This document shows, piece by piece, positions 43,124 through 52,076 of a stretch of 64,000 bases of DNA; within the stretch, counting starts at the first letter, position 1; the number at the start of each line of letters is the position of its first letter. This DNA is from Microbacterium sp. (GTDB lineage Bacteria > Actinomycetota > Actinomycetes > Actinomycetales > Microbacteriaceae), in the NCBI RefSeq assembly GCF_017305435.1, contig NZ_JAFKIP010000003.1:62001-126000 (forward strand). Direction: 5' to 3'. The position numbers and the translations under genes are program-made. The notes under the pieces are model-generated. The model ran no database searches. It was not told the DNA's origin and saw only the letters and a program-made list of their open reading frames with translations.

Positions 43124-43143
43124 GTCTATCAGAAGTGATAGAC
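43124..43143. promoter_or_regulatory. 8-4-8 palindromic operator upstream of the hydantoin operon
   Basis: GTCTATCAGAAGTGATAGAC has perfect 8-base arms around GAAG. It lies 77-96 bp before the first gene of the hydantoin operon, in the place of a repressor or activator site. The FCD regulator encoded within the operon is the natural candidate to bind it. Confidence 0.6.
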
Positions 43144-43470
43144 GAGTCGGTGGCGTTCCACCGATATTTCCAAGATGTAAACGATGAGGTGCCGACCGCC
43201 AAGCACGCCACCCGCCCATGGCGTGGGGCGCGTCAGCGCACCGTCCTGCTCATCCACGGGGTCAGGCTTGCCCCCCCCCGCGCCGAGGCAGTCTTCCGTC
43301 AGAACGCCGCTGGCAAGAGCCACGGCGACCGATCTACCGGCCCAGCGAGCCGCCGATTGTGCTCCCTCCCGAGGCCCCCGGCATCGGGATCTGACAAAAG
43401 AGGGATCACAGAGCGAGTTCGTGCGGCTTTACGCAAATCTTACGCAAGCAGGCAACTCTATGAGAAAGCT
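43144..43470. other. gene-free stretch between the operon promoter and tRNA-Ser
   Basis: I see no credible gene here. The stretch holds one copy of AAAGAGGGATCACA (43397-43410), also present at 31970-31983 beyond the other end of the operon, and two copies of TTACGCAA (about 43428 and 43440). Beside a tRNA gene this could be an attachment-site region. Confidence 0.45.
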
Positions 43471-43511
43471 ATGGCCCGCGATCCCAGTGTTTTCAAGGGA
43501 TCTCGGGCCAT
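43471..43511 (-). terminator. hairpin downstream of tRNA-Ser(GCU)
   Basis: Arms 43471-43485 (ATGGCCCGCGATCCC) and 43497-43511 pair with a single mismatch around an 11-base loop. The hairpin begins 10 bases after the 3' end of the leftward tRNA gene and probably ends its transcript. Confidence 0.65.
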
Positions 43512-43520
43512 TTCAGTTCG

Positions 43521-43609
43521 CGGAGACGGAGGGATTTGAACCCTCGGTCCCCGTAAGGGGACTCCACCTTAGCAGGGTGGTGCACTAGGCCTGACTATGC
43601 GACGTCTCC
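43521..43609 (-). tRNA. tRNA-Ser(GCU)
   Basis: Read on the minus strand, the acceptor stem GGAGACG pairs with CGTCTCC, followed by discriminator G. The anticodon arm CCACC-CTGCTAA-GGTGG carries GCU, a long variable arm (CCCCTTACGGGG) follows as expected for serine tRNA, and the T arm reads GAGGG-TTCAAAT-CCCTC. No CCA is encoded. Confidence 0.95.
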
Positions 43610-43706
43610 AGGCGTCCAACGGCCGAAGCCGTGCGAACGCACCCGGCAATCATAACCGGTGCCGACGCTCCCGCCGAACCACGACAGCCGCTGGACGGCC
43701 GAAGGA

Positions 43707-45005
43707 TCAGCGCTGTGCCTGCGTGCAGGTCACCTGCTTGGCGGTCTGGCCGGTGATGGTCGGCGGGAGCGCGACCGGGGTCTCCGTCGCCGCCGCATCC
43801 GTCCCGGCATCCGGCGCCGCGGCATCCGTCGCGGTCGGGTCCGGCGTCGCCGACGGCGTGGCCGGCGCCTGGTCCGCCTCGCCGACGACGGCGGTGCCGT
43901 AGCCGTCGCTCGTCGACCCGGTCAGCTGGAACGGCTGGTTGGCGGCGAGCGCGTCGAAGAGCACCGACGCGGCATCCGTCAGAGGCACGACGCGCGAACC
44001 GTCAGAGGCATAGGCGGTCGGGTACTGCACGAAGGCGATGTCCTCGTACGGCACGGAACGCACGGCCATCGCGATCTGCACCATGCGCTGCGGGTTGGCC
44101 AGAGAGTTGCTCAGCACGAGCTGCCCGTTCGTCACCTGCTGCACGGCGGTTGTCGCGAGGTTCAGGAGCGTCGCGGGGTTGCCGAGCACGCCGCCGGACT
44201 GGAGCTTCCGCACCATCGAACTCATGAACTGCTGCTGGTTCGAAATGCGGCCGAGGTCCGAACCATCGCCGATCCCATGGCGGATGCGCAGGAACTGGAG
44301 CGCCTCGACGCCCTGGAGCGTGTGGGTACCGGCCGTGAGGTTGAGGCCCGTGTGATCGTCGCTGATGTCGTCCGCGACGCAGACGTCGACGCCGCCGATG
44401 GCGTCGGACATGCTGATGACGCCCGTCCAGCGGATCGCCGCGGCGTACGTGATGTCGACACCGGTGAGCTGCTCGACCGTAGCCACCGAGCACGCCAGAC
44501 CGCCGTACATGTACGAGACGTTCAGCATCTGCGCACTCATCGCCGAATACTGGGTGCCGTCCTCCCCCGTGCACGCCGGGATCGGGACGATCATGTCGCG
44601 AGGGAAGGAGACGACCGTGACCCGCCGCGGCTCGTCGGAGATGTGCACGAGCATCGTGACGTCGTTGCGCTCGCCGTCGGTGTCGCCCGCCTGGCACGCG
44701 CCCGACAGAGCCGTGTTCGGCCCCTCACACGAGTCAGTCCCCACGAGCAGCATGTTCACGCCGCCCTCGATCTCGCCGATCGACGGGGGCAGCTGCGAAT
44801 CGTCGTCGCCGATCGAGACACCGGCCGCCTCGACGGCGCGCGCGGCATCCCACACCGCAAACGCACCGACCGCGCTCACGCTGATGACGGCGACCGCGAC
44901 GATCGCACCGAGCACCGTGAGCACCTGCAGGAACGGGTTCGGGGAGCGGAGGATGCCGTGCCGTGCAACGGGCGTCCGTCGCGCGCGATCACTGCGTGCG
45001 CTCAC
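43707..45005 (-). CDS. LytR-CpsA-Psr (LCP) family cell-wall glycopolymer ligase
   Basis: This 432-residue membrane-anchored protein should attach teichoic-type or other glycopolymers to peptidoglycan outside the cell. One helix (FLQVLTVLGAIVAVAVISVS) follows a basic N-terminus. The LCP domain has NMLLVGTDS, RNDVTMLVHI, VVSFPRDMIVPIP, GGVDVCVADD, LQFLRIRHG and DLGRISNQQQFM, with the conserved arginines that hold a polyprenyl-phosphate. The C-terminus is a Pro/Thr/Ala-rich tail ending with a lone Cys. GTG 45005 follows AAGGA; the longer frame would run into the tRNA gene. Confidence 0.9.
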   Translation of the reverse strand: MSARSDRARRTPVARHGILRSPNPFLQVLTVLGAIVAVAVISVSAVGAFAVWDAARAVEAAGVSIGDDDSQLPPSIGEIEGGVNMLLVGTDSCEGPNTALSGACQAGDTDGERNDVTMLVHISDEPRRVTVVSFPRDMIVPIPACTGEDGTQYSAMSAQMLNVSYMYGGLACSVATVEQLTGVDITYAAAIRWTGVISMSDAIGGVDVCVADDISDDHTGLNLTAGTHTLQGVEALQFLRIRHGIGDGSDLGRISNQQQFMSSMVRKLQSGGVLGNPATLLNLATTAVQQVTNGQLVLSNSLANPQRMVQIAMAVRSVPYEDIAFVQYPTAYASDGSRVVPLTDAASVLFDALAANQPFQLTGSTSDGYGTAVVGEADQAPATPSATPDPTATDAAAPDAGTDAAATETPVALPPTITGQTAKQVTCTQAQR

Positions 45006-45026
45006 GGGTGTCCTTTCGACGAAAAG

Positions 45027-45111
45027 CGGAGGGTGTGGGATTCGAACCCACGGGACATTGCTGCCCACTGGTTTTCAAGACCAGGTCCATCGGCCGCTCG
45101 GACAACCCTCC
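45027..45111 (-). tRNA. tRNA-Ser(UGA)
   Basis: On the minus strand the acceptor stem GGAGGGT pairs with ACCCTCC and discriminator G follows. The anticodon arm CTGGT-CTTGAAA-ACCAG holds UGA, and the long variable arm and T arm (GTGGG-TTCGAAT-CCCAC) complete a serine tRNA. It lies 22 bp before the LCP gene and on the same strand as serS. Confidence 0.95.
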
Positions 45112-45223
45112 CGTACAGCAGGGCGAGTCTAGTCGAGGCGACCCCTCATCTTCCCGCGCGCGCCTGAGCGGCCCCTGAACGGCACGGCAGAACACGCCGC
45201 ATGCATGCCGGGTACCCGCGCGG

Positions 45224-46150
45224 TCAGAGCGCGCGGAGCACGTCGGCGACGCCGCCGGAGTGCACGGATGCCGTCGTCTCGCCCGCCTCGCGGCGCACCT
45301 CATCGGGACCCTGGCCCATCGCGATCGCCCGCCCGCCGTGCTCCAGCGCCCAGCGGAACATCCCGACGTCGTTGCGGCCGTCGCCCATCACGAGAACGCG
45401 CTCCGGCGGGACGCCGAGCCAGGTGCGCACCTTCTCGAGGGCCGTCGACTTATCGACGCCCTGGGGCGCGATGTCGAGCCAGGCCGACCACCCGACGGCG
45501 TACGACACCTTGGTGAGCCCGATCCGTTCGACGAGCGAGAGGAAGTCCTCGTCGGACTCGTCCGGCGAGACGACCACGACGCGGCAGACGGGCTGCGCGG
45601 ACAGCTCCGCGAAGGTCACCCGGCGCGCGTGCACGAGGTTCCAGTCATCCATCGGCTCGGTGTACAGCCGCGCCCCGTCGGCGAGCTCGACCATGTACTT
45701 CGCGCGCGGCAGATGATCGCGCAGGTGCGCCAGCACCTCGGTCGGGTCGAACGTCTCGACGTGGAACCGCTCGTACAGGCTCTCCTCGCCGAGGTCGCCC
45801 GACGCACGCTTCATGATGACGGCCCCGTTCGAACAGACCGCGTATTCGGGAGCGAGCGCCAGGACGTGCTGGATGCCGCGGGTCCCCTCCCACGACCGCC
45901 CCGTCGCGAGCATCACCTCGTGCCCCGCGCGGTGCGCGTGAGCGATCGCTTCGACGACGCCCGGGCTGAGCGTCTCGTCCTCGAGCAGCACGGTCCCGTC
46001 GACGTCGAGCGCGATGAGGAGCGGCTCGGTGGGAACGGTGGGATCCTCGGCATCCGCCGCGATCTCTTCGACGAGGTCCGCCACCTTCCGCGGCTTCACG
46101 ATCTCGATCGAGCCCGTCGGCGGCAGCTTCGCCTCGCCCGCGCCCGTCAC
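45224..46150 (-). CDS. HAD-superfamily (Cof-type) phosphatase
   Basis: This 308-residue hydrolase has HAD motif [12 protein letters not shown] (nucleophile Asp), motif II ATGRSW, and the late motif [10 protein letters not shown] with a preceding Lys, with a large C2 cap between them. It should dephosphorylate a small sugar- or cofactor-type phosphate; the substrate is not predictable. About 40 extra residues stand before motif I. The GTG at 46150 overlaps the serS stop as GTGA, so the two are co-translated. Confidence 0.85.
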   Translation of the reverse strand: MTGAGEAKLPPTGSIEIVKPRKVADLVEEIAADAEDPTVPTEPLLIALDVDGTVLLEDETLSPGVVEAIAHAHRAGHEVMLATGRSWEGTRGIQHVLALAPEYAVCSNGAVIMKRASGDLGEESLYERFHVETFDPTEVLAHLRDHLPRAKYMVELADGARLYTEPMDDWNLVHARRVTFAELSAQPVCRVVVVSPDESDEDFLSLVERIGLTKVSYAVGWSAWLDIAPQGVDKSTALEKVRTWLGVPPERVLVMGDGRNDVGMFRWALEHGGRAIAMGQGPDEVRREAGETTASVHSGGVADVLRAL

Positions 46151-47427
46151 GGAGTCGACTCCGCGACCGGCCTCGCCTCGGACAGCCCGCCGAGGTACGG
46201 CCTCAGCACCTCGGGGATGACGACCGATCCGTCCGCCTGCTGGTGCGTCTCGAGGATCGCGACGATCCAACGGGTCGTCGCGAGCGTGCCGTTCAGCGTC
46301 GCGACGGGCCCCGTCTTCGCATCCGGGGCCGGGCGGTAGCGCACGTCGAGCCGACGCGCCTGGTAGCTCGTGCAGTTCGACGTGCTCGTGAGCTCCCGAT
46401 AGGCGCCCTGCGTGGGCACCCACGCCTCGACGTCGTACTTGCGCGCCGCCGACGAACCGAGGTCGCCGGCAGCGACATCGATGACGCGGTAGCTGAGACC
46501 GAGGTCCTGCAGCATCTGCTCCTGCAGCGCGACGAGCCGCAGGTGCTCCGCCTCGGCATCCTCCGGGGTCGTGTAGACGAACATCTCGAGCTTGTTGAAC
46601 TGGTGCACGCGGATGATGCCGCGCGTGTCCTTGCCGTAGGAACCCGCCTCACGGCGATAGCAGGTCGACCAGCCGGCGTAGCGCTTGGCGCCGGATGCCA
46701 GGTCGAGGATCTCGCCCATGTGATAGCCGGCGAGGGGCACCTCGCTCGTCCCGACGAGATAGAGGTCGTCGGCCTCGAGCTTGTAGACCTCGTCCGCGTG
46801 CTGACCCAGGAAGCCCGTGCCCCGCATGACCTCGGGGCGGACGAGCGTCGGCGGGATCATCGGGATGAACCCGGCATCCACCGCGCGCTGCAGCGCGAGC
46901 GACATGAGCGCGTACTCGAGGCGCGCGCCGATCCCGGTGAGGAAGTAGAAGCGCGAGCCCGACACCTTGGTGCCCCGCTCCATGTCGATCGCGCCGAGCT
47001 TCTCGCCGAGGGCGAGGTGGTCGAGCGGCTCGAAGTCGAAGGCGCGCGGCTCGCCGTGCGTGCGGAGCGTGACGAAGTCGTCCTCTCCCCCGGCCGGGAC
47101 CCCGTCGATGACGATGTTCTCGATGCGCGCGAGCGCGGTCTCGGCCTCGGCCTCGGCCTCGGTGACGGCGGTCTGCGCGGCCTTCACGCGGTCGCTGAGG
47201 TCCTTCGCCTGCGCGACGAGGGCGGGCTTGTCCTCCTTCGGCGCCTTCGCGACGAGCTTGCCGTGCGCGTTCTGCTCCGCGCGCAGCTCCTCGAACGCCG
47301 TGATCGCGGCCCGACGCGCACGATCGGCCGCGACGGCGGCATCCACCGTCTCCGGCGACTGCCCGCGCGCCTCCTGCGAGCGCTTGACGAGGTCAGGGTT
47401 GTCGCGGAGGAGAACGAGATCGATCAC
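46147..47427 (-). CDS. serS: seryl-tRNA synthetase
   Basis: This 426-residue class II synthetase charges tRNA-Ser. An N-terminal coiled-coil arm (about residues 28-105) grips the long variable arm of the tRNA. The catalytic core shows [20 protein letters not shown] (motif 1), '[20 protein letters not shown]' with HQFNKLEMF (motif 2) and the [16 protein letters not shown] segment leading to motif 3. Length is normal. It is translationally coupled to the HAD gene. Two tRNA-Ser genes lie within 4 kb, which is convenient but not known to be functional. Confidence 0.95.
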   Translation of the reverse strand: MIDLVLLRDNPDLVKRSQEARGQSPETVDAAVAADRARRAAITAFEELRAEQNAHGKLVAKAPKEDKPALVAQAKDLSDRVKAAQTAVTEAEAEAETALARIENIVIDGVPAGGEDDFVTLRTHGEPRAFDFEPLDHLALGEKLGAIDMERGTKVSGSRFYFLTGIGARLEYALMSLALQRAVDAGFIPMIPPTLVRPEVMRGTGFLGQHADEVYKLEADDLYLVGTSEVPLAGYHMGEILDLASGAKRYAGWSTCYRREAGSYGKDTRGIIRVHQFNKLEMFVYTTPEDAEAEHLRLVALQEQMLQDLGLSYRVIDVAAGDLGSSAARKYDVEAWVPTQGAYRELTSTSNCTSYQARRLDVRYRPAPDAKTGPVATLNGTLATTRWIVAILETHQQADGSVVIPEVLRPYLGGLSEARPVAESTP

Positions 47428-47473
47428 CCGGACAGTCTAGTTAGGTGCCATACACCCGACGGCGGGCTTGAGG

Positions 47474-48283
47474 TCAAGGCTCCGGCTGACACGTCGGGCA
47501 GTATTGCGCGGCGCCCTTCGAGCCGGGGAGGTCGGCGACGGTGTTCCCGCACACGGGGCACGGCGCACCCCTGCGCCCGTGCACGCGCATCGCCGCGACC
47601 TTCCGCGCCTTGAGCTGGTCGATCGGCACCCCCTCGCGCGCCCTGAACGCCGCTGCGAGCTCGCCGCGCATCGCCTCGTACAGCGACGCGCGCTGCCCCG
47701 CATCGAGGTCCGCCGCGTGCGTGAGCGGCCAGAGCCGCGCGGCGTGGAGGATCTCGTCGGAGTACGCGTTGCCGATGCCGGCGAGCGACTCCTGCTCCTG
47801 CAGGAGCGCCTTGAGCTGCTTGCGCCTGCCGACGAGCACGCGGTCGAGATCTTCGGTCGCGTAGTCGGCGGATGCCGGGTCGGGACCAAGCTTCGCGAGC
47901 GCGGGCAGCGCTCCGGCGTCGTCCGCGACCGAGAGGGTGAGCGACAGCCACGCGCCGGCATCCGTGATCTGCAGCACGGCGCCGCTTTCCAGGGCCATGC
48001 GCGCGATGACCGGCGCGGCGCCGTCCGCGGCATCCGCATCGGGCCACGCCATCCACCCCGCCCGCCCGAACCCGACGACGAGCGACGGCCCGTCGGTGTC
48101 GATCGCGACGTGCTTGCCGAAACGCCGGATGCCGCTGACGGTCCGGCCCGCCAGCTCGTCGAGGGAACGGTCGCGGGTCTTCAGGGCGCCATACTCCTCG
48201 AGCTCGATCCCCACGATCCGAGACCCGACCAGATGCTCCCGCAGGAAGCCCGCGAGAGCGGCGACTTCGGGCAACTCCGGCAT
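47474..48283 (-). CDS. Fpg/Nei-family DNA glycosylase
   Basis: This 269-residue base-excision enzyme begins MPELPEV, with the catalytic Pro2 and Glu3 after Met removal. It has the helix-two-turn-helix region (QESLAGIGNAYSDEILHAA) and a C-terminal zinc finger (CPVCGN...CPTC). It should remove oxidised bases and nick the DNA backbone. The second helix of the usual Fpg DNA-damage loop differs enough that I do not choose between mutM and nei. ATG 48283 is fixed by the MPELPE start; a much longer frame upstream is spurious. Confidence 0.9.
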   Translation of the reverse strand: MPELPEVAALAGFLREHLVGSRIVGIELEEYGALKTRDRSLDELAGRTVSGIRRFGKHVAIDTDGPSLVVGFGRAGWMAWPDADAADGAAPVIARMALESGAVLQITDAGAWLSLTLSVADDAGALPALAKLGPDPASADYATEDLDRVLVGRRKQLKALLQEQESLAGIGNAYSDEILHAARLWPLTHAADLDAGQRASLYEAMRGELAAAFRAREGVPIDQLKARKVAAMRVHGRRGAPCPVCGNTVADLPGSKGAAQYCPTCQPEP

Positions 48284-48370
48284 GCGCCCCATGGTCCCAT
48301 CTCGCGTGCGTCGGCACCAGAGCGCGCCTTCGGTCGCGCCGCCCCCGACGCGCACCGGTATCGTGGCGAC

Positions 48371-49393
48371 ATGCCCCCGGCCGACAGCGCGACGACCCCC
48401 GAGCCCGCCGCGTCGACGAAGCGCGCGGCGCTCGTCTACAACCCGACGAAGGTGGATGCCGACGCGCTGCGCGCGCAGGTGACCGACCACGCCTCCCGCG
48501 CAGGCTGGGCCGAGCCGCTCTTCTACGAGACGACTGTGGACGACCTCGGCGACGGCGTGACGCGCGAAGCCTTGGATGCCGGGGCAACGGCCGTCCTCGT
48601 CGCGGGCGGCGACGGCACCGTCCGCGCCGTCAGCCAGGCGATGGCGGGCTCCGGCGTGCCGCTGGCGATCGTGCCCAGCGGCACCGGAAACCTCCTCGCC
48701 CGCAACCTCGGCCTGCCGCTCGCCGACCCGGCCGCGATGGTCGCGGCGGCATTCGAGGGCGACGTGCACGCGATCGACGTCGGCTGGGCGCGACTCGTGC
48801 GTCCGGACGGGAGTCACGAGGAGCACGCGTTCGTCGTGATGGGCGGCATGGGCCTCGACGCCGCGATGATCGCGAACACGCGCGGCGACCTCAAGAAGAA
48901 GGTCGGCTGGGTCGCGTACGTCGACGGCGCCGCGAAGTCCCTCGTGAAGGCCAAGCCCTTCCCGATCATGTATCAGGTGCTCGGGCACCGGATGCATCGC
49001 GCGCACATCCAGAGCGTCCTGTTCGCGAACTGCGGGTCGCTGCCGGCCGGTCTCGAGCTGATCCCCGAGGCATCCGTCGCCGACGGCGACCTCGACGTCG
49101 TCATCTTCCAGCCCAAGAATCCGATCGGCTGGCTCGCCGTCTGGCGCCGTGTCGCGTGGGACAACAGCGTGCTGCGGAAGTTCCGCGCCGGCCGGCGCAT
49201 CCTGCGCCTGCGCACGAAGGACAACTCGGTGCGGTACGCGAAGGGCGCCGGGGTCGAGCTCGCCGCCGCGGCGGCGCAGCCGATCCAGCTCGACGGCGAC
49301 GAGTTCGGCGAGGCGACCGCGGTGAGCGCGCGAGTGGATGCCGGTGCCCTCCGCCTCGCCGTCCCGGCCGGGCACCCCGCGCCCGGCCGGTAG
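48371..49393 (+). CDS. diacylglycerol-kinase-like lipid kinase
   Basis: This 340-residue protein has the DAGK catalytic start ALVYNPTK and the nucleotide motif AVLVAGGDGTVRAVSQAM with IVPSGTGNLLARNL, then GGMGLDAAMI and the metal-type late motif. It should phosphorylate diacylglycerol or a related lipid such as an isoprenoid alcohol. It is divergent from the glycosylase gene and is followed after 5 bp by the photolyase gene on the same strand. A soluble protein is likely; no helix is membrane-like. Confidence 0.9.
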   Translation: MPPADSATTPEPAASTKRAALVYNPTKVDADALRAQVTDHASRAGWAEPLFYETTVDDLGDGVTREALDAGATAVLVAGGDGTVRAVSQAMAGSGVPLAIVPSGTGNLLARNLGLPLADPAAMVAAAFEGDVHAIDVGWARLVRPDGSHEEHAFVVMGGMGLDAAMIANTRGDLKKKVGWVAYVDGAAKSLVKAKPFPIMYQVLGHRMHRAHIQSVLFANCGSLPAGLELIPEASVADGDLDVVIFQPKNPIGWLAVWRRVAWDNSVLRKFRAGRRILRLRTKDNSVRYAKGAGVELAAAAAQPIQLDGDEFGEATAVSARVDAGALRLAVPAGHPAPGR

Positions 49394-49398
49394 TCTCC

Positions 49399-50748
49399 AT
49401 GCCCTCGCCTTCGCTCGTCTGGTTCCGCGACGACCTGCGACTCGCCGACAACCCCGCGCTGCGCGCCGCCGTGGACCGCGACGAGCCGATCATCGGGGTC
49501 TACCTCCTCGATGAGGAGAGTCCCGGCATCCGACCCCTCGGCGGCGCGGCACGCTGGTGGCTGCACCATTCCCTCGCCGAGCTCGGCGAGCGACTGCGCG
49601 AGAAGGGCTCGGCGCTCGTCCTCCGCCGCGGGGCCGCCGCCGACGTCCTGCCCGCCCTCGTGCAGGAGGCGGGCGCCGGAGCCGTGTACTGGAACCGGCG
49701 CTACGGCGGCGCGGAACGGGGCGTCGACGCCGGGCTCAAGGAGACGCTCCGCGCGGACGGCATCGAGGTGTCGTCGTTCGCGGCATCCGTCCTCTTCGAG
49801 CCGTGGACGGTGCGGACGGGAGCGGGAACGCCCTACGGCGTCTTCACGCCGTTCTGGAACGCGTGCCGCCAGCTCCCGCCGCCGCGGGAGCCCCTGCCCG
49901 AGCCGCGCGAGCTCCGCAGGCCCGGGCGGCACCCGGCATCCGACGCTCTCGACGACTGGGGCCTGGTGCCGACCGCGCCCGACTGGGCCGCGGGCCTGCG
50001 CGAGCGCTGGCAGCCCGGCGAAGTCGCGGCGCGGGCGCGCCTGGACGAGTTCCTGCGCGAGGATGCCGCGGACTACGACCGCGCCCGCGACGAACCCGCC
50101 GGCGGCGCCACCTCGCTCCTGTCGCCGCGTCTGCGCTGGGGTGAGCTCAGCCCGCACGCGATCTGGCACGCGGCCGTGTCGTCGGATGCGCCGGTCGGCG
50201 GCTTCCTCTCCGAGCTCGGCTGGCGCGAGTTCGCCTGGCACATCCTCTTCCACTTCCCCGAGCTCGCGACGAAGAACCTGCGCTCCGCGTTCGACGCGTT
50301 CCCGTGGCCGCGCCTGCACCCGACGCGACTGCGCGCGTGGCAGCGCGGCGAGACCGGCTACCCGCTCGTCGATGCCGGGATGCGCGAACTCTGGCGATCC
50401 GGCTACATGCACAACCGCGTGCGGATGGTCACGGCATCCTTCCTCGTCAAGAACCTCCTCATCGACTGGCGCCGCGGCGAGGAGTGGTTCTGGGACACGC
50501 TCGTCGACGCGGATGCCGCATCGAACCCCTTCAACTGGCAGTGGGTCGCCGGGTCGGGCGCCGACGCCGCCCCCTACTTCCGGATCTTCAACCCGGAACT
50601 GCAGGCGAAGAAGTTCGATCCCGACCGCCGGTACATCCGCGAGTGGGCGCCGGATGCCGTCGACGACGACGCTCGGGAGCCGATCGTCGACCTCGCCGAG
50701 ACCCGGAAGGCGGCTCTCGCCGCGTACGAGGTCGTCAAGCGCGCCTGA
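49399..50748 (+). CDS. deoxyribodipyrimidine photolyase
   Basis: This 449-residue flavoprotein repairs UV-made pyrimidine dimers with blue light. The N-terminal antenna domain starts LVWFRDDLRLADNPAL. The FAD domain contains SPRLRWGELSPH, ELGWREFAWHIL, the Trp-rich RRGEEWFWDTLVDAD, NPFNWQWVAGSGADAAPYF and the C-terminal RYIREWAP. Length and motifs fit class I CPD photolyases. ATG 49399 lies five bases past the lipid kinase stop, so the two form a small operon. Confidence 0.93.
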   Translation: MPSPSLVWFRDDLRLADNPALRAAVDRDEPIIGVYLLDEESPGIRPLGGAARWWLHHSLAELGERLREKGSALVLRRGAAADVLPALVQEAGAGAVYWNRRYGGAERGVDAGLKETLRADGIEVSSFAASVLFEPWTVRTGAGTPYGVFTPFWNACRQLPPPREPLPEPRELRRPGRHPASDALDDWGLVPTAPDWAAGLRERWQPGEVAARARLDEFLREDAADYDRARDEPAGGATSLLSPRLRWGELSPHAIWHAAVSSDAPVGGFLSELGWREFAWHILFHFPELATKNLRSAFDAFPWPRLHPTRLRAWQRGETGYPLVDAGMRELWRSGYMHNRVRMVTASFLVKNLLIDWRRGEEWFWDTLVDADAASNPFNWQWVAGSGADAAPYFRIFNPELQAKKFDPDRRYIREWAPDAVDDDAREPIVDLAETRKAALAAYEVVKRA

Positions 50749-50802
50749 CCCAGCGTCCGCCCGCTGCGCCTTCGCCGAGCCTTCGCCTGCGCGCGCCTGC
50801 GC

Positions 50803-50860
50803 CGAGTGTCCAAGACACGCGGACGGGGCGCGCCGGGGCTCCGCGTGTCTTGGACACTCG
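50803..50860. repeat. 21-bp perfect hairpin with nested palindromes
   Basis: Arms 50803-50823 and 50840-50860 are perfect complements around a 16-base GC-rich loop. Each arm itself contains a smaller palindrome (GTGTC-CAA-GACAC). It lies 54 bp after the photolyase stop and 46 bp before the luciferase-like gene on the same strand. It can serve as a terminator for the photolyase operon, but the nested symmetry is more than a terminator needs. Confidence 0.7.
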
Positions 50861-50905
50861 CGGGCGTGCGGAATGGCGGCGGGGCGCGCAGCGTTGGGGT
50901 GAAGG

Positions 50906-51952
50906 ATGACTCCCGCGCTCTCCGTCCTCGATCTCGTCCCCGTCCGCACCAGCCAGACCAGTGCGCAGGCCGTCGCCGCCTCGCTCGCGCTGGCCGCCCG
51001 CGCCGACGAGCTCGGCTACCGCCGCTACTGGTTCGCCGAGCACCACAACATGCCGGCCGTCGCCTCGACGACCCCGCCGGTCCTCGCCGCCGCCGCCGCA
51101 GCGCGCACGAAGAGCATCCGCGTCGGCTCGGGCGGAGTCATGCTGCCCAATCACGCGCCCCTCGTCGTGGCCGAGCAGTTCGCGGCGCTCGAGGCGATCG
51201 CGCCGGGCCGCGTCGACCTCGGCATCGGGCGCGCCCCGGGGAGCGACCCCGTCATCACGCAGCTGCTGCGCATGAGCGGCACGACGAGCGACGTCGACCG
51301 CTTCCCCGACCACATCCGCGACATCCTCGCGCTCACCTCCCCCGAGGGCGCGGGCTACCGCCTCGCCGGACGCCCGGACGGCGAGGACCACTACGGCGTG
51401 CACGCGACGCCCGCGGCGACCGGGGCTCCCGAACTGTGGCTGCTCGGCTCGTCGGACTACTCGGCGCAGCTCGCGGCGGCCTTCGGCCTGCCGTACGTCT
51501 TCGCCAACCACTTCTCCGGCGACGGCCTCGAGCGCGCACTCGACCTGTACCGGCAGAACTTCCAGCCGTCCGCGCACCTCACCGCTCCCCGCACGTTCCT
51601 CACGGCGAACGCCGTCGTCGCCGACACCGCGGCGGAAGCCGAGGAGCGGATGCTGCCGCAGGCCCGCATGATGGCGCGCCTGCGCGGCGGACGCCCGCTC
51701 GTCGCGCTCGAGACCGTCGAACAGGCGCAGGATGCCGAGGGCTCCGATCGCCTCGCCGCACCGCTCATCGACGCGCTCCGCCGCCGCTGGTTCGTCGGCG
51801 AGGGCGCGGAACAGCGGGGCCGCCTCGCCGCGTTCGCCGCGGCGCACGGCGTCGACGAGATCATGATCTCGCCCGTCGCCGGCGCCTACGCCGCCGAGCC
51901 GATGGATGCCGCGACCGGCCGCACCCGCACGCTCGAACTCCTCGCCGCCTGA
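50906..51952 (+). CDS. LLM-class flavin-dependent oxidoreductase
   Basis: This 348-residue protein is a luciferase-like TIM barrel: RYWFAEHHNMPAVASTTP, RVGSGGVMLPNHAPLVVAEQ and GRVDLGIGRAPGSDP are the standard signatures. It should use reduced flavin on an unknown substrate. It belongs to the MsnO8-like branch common in actinobacteria. A hairpin precedes it and duplicated arms follow before the convergent pheA gene, so it is probably transcribed alone. Confidence 0.88.
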   Translation: MTPALSVLDLVPVRTSQTSAQAVAASLALAARADELGYRRYWFAEHHNMPAVASTTPPVLAAAAAARTKSIRVGSGGVMLPNHAPLVVAEQFAALEAIAPGRVDLGIGRAPGSDPVITQLLRMSGTTSDVDRFPDHIRDILALTSPEGAGYRLAGRPDGEDHYGVHATPAATGAPELWLLGSSDYSAQLAAAFGLPYVFANHFSGDGLERALDLYRQNFQPSAHLTAPRTFLTANAVVADTAAEAEERMLPQARMMARLRGGRPLVALETVEQAQDAEGSDRLAAPLIDALRRRWFVGEGAEQRGRLAAFAAAHGVDEIMISPVAGAYAAEPMDAATGRTRTLELLAA

Positions 51953-51962
51953 CCCTCCCTCC

Positions 51963-52067
51963 CGAGGGTGCACTCGTTTCCGCCGAGGGTGCACTCGTTC
52001 TGGCGCCGAACACCACGTGGACGCAAACAAAGGCACCCCCGCGCGAAACGAAGGCACCCCCGCGCGA
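51963..52067. repeat. duplicated-arm hairpin between convergent genes
   Basis: CGAGGGTGCACTCGTT occurs at 51963-51978 and 51984-51999. AAGGCACCCCCGCGCGA occurs at 52030-52046 and 52051-52067. The complement of the second unit resembles the first (GGGTGCxxTCGTTT), so either left copy can pair with either right copy. The block sits between the ends of the LLM and pheA genes, suiting a bidirectional terminator with alternative pairings. Confidence 0.6.
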
Positions 52068-52076
52068 GGCGAGGGG

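Noticed and set aside
43129-43539. Small frames between the hydantoin operon promoter and tRNA-Ser.
   Set aside because: They have no ribosome site or family and would overlap the palindromic operator, the terminator or the tRNA.
47474-49375. A 633-codon leftward frame containing the glycosylase.
   Set aside because: The family start MPELPEV is at 48283; the rest is antisense to the lipid kinase gene and is an effect of high GC.
48973-50949. A 658-codon frame opposite the photolyase gene.
   Set aside because: It is Arg/Gly/Ala-rich text with no motif, antisense to a fully recognisable enzyme.
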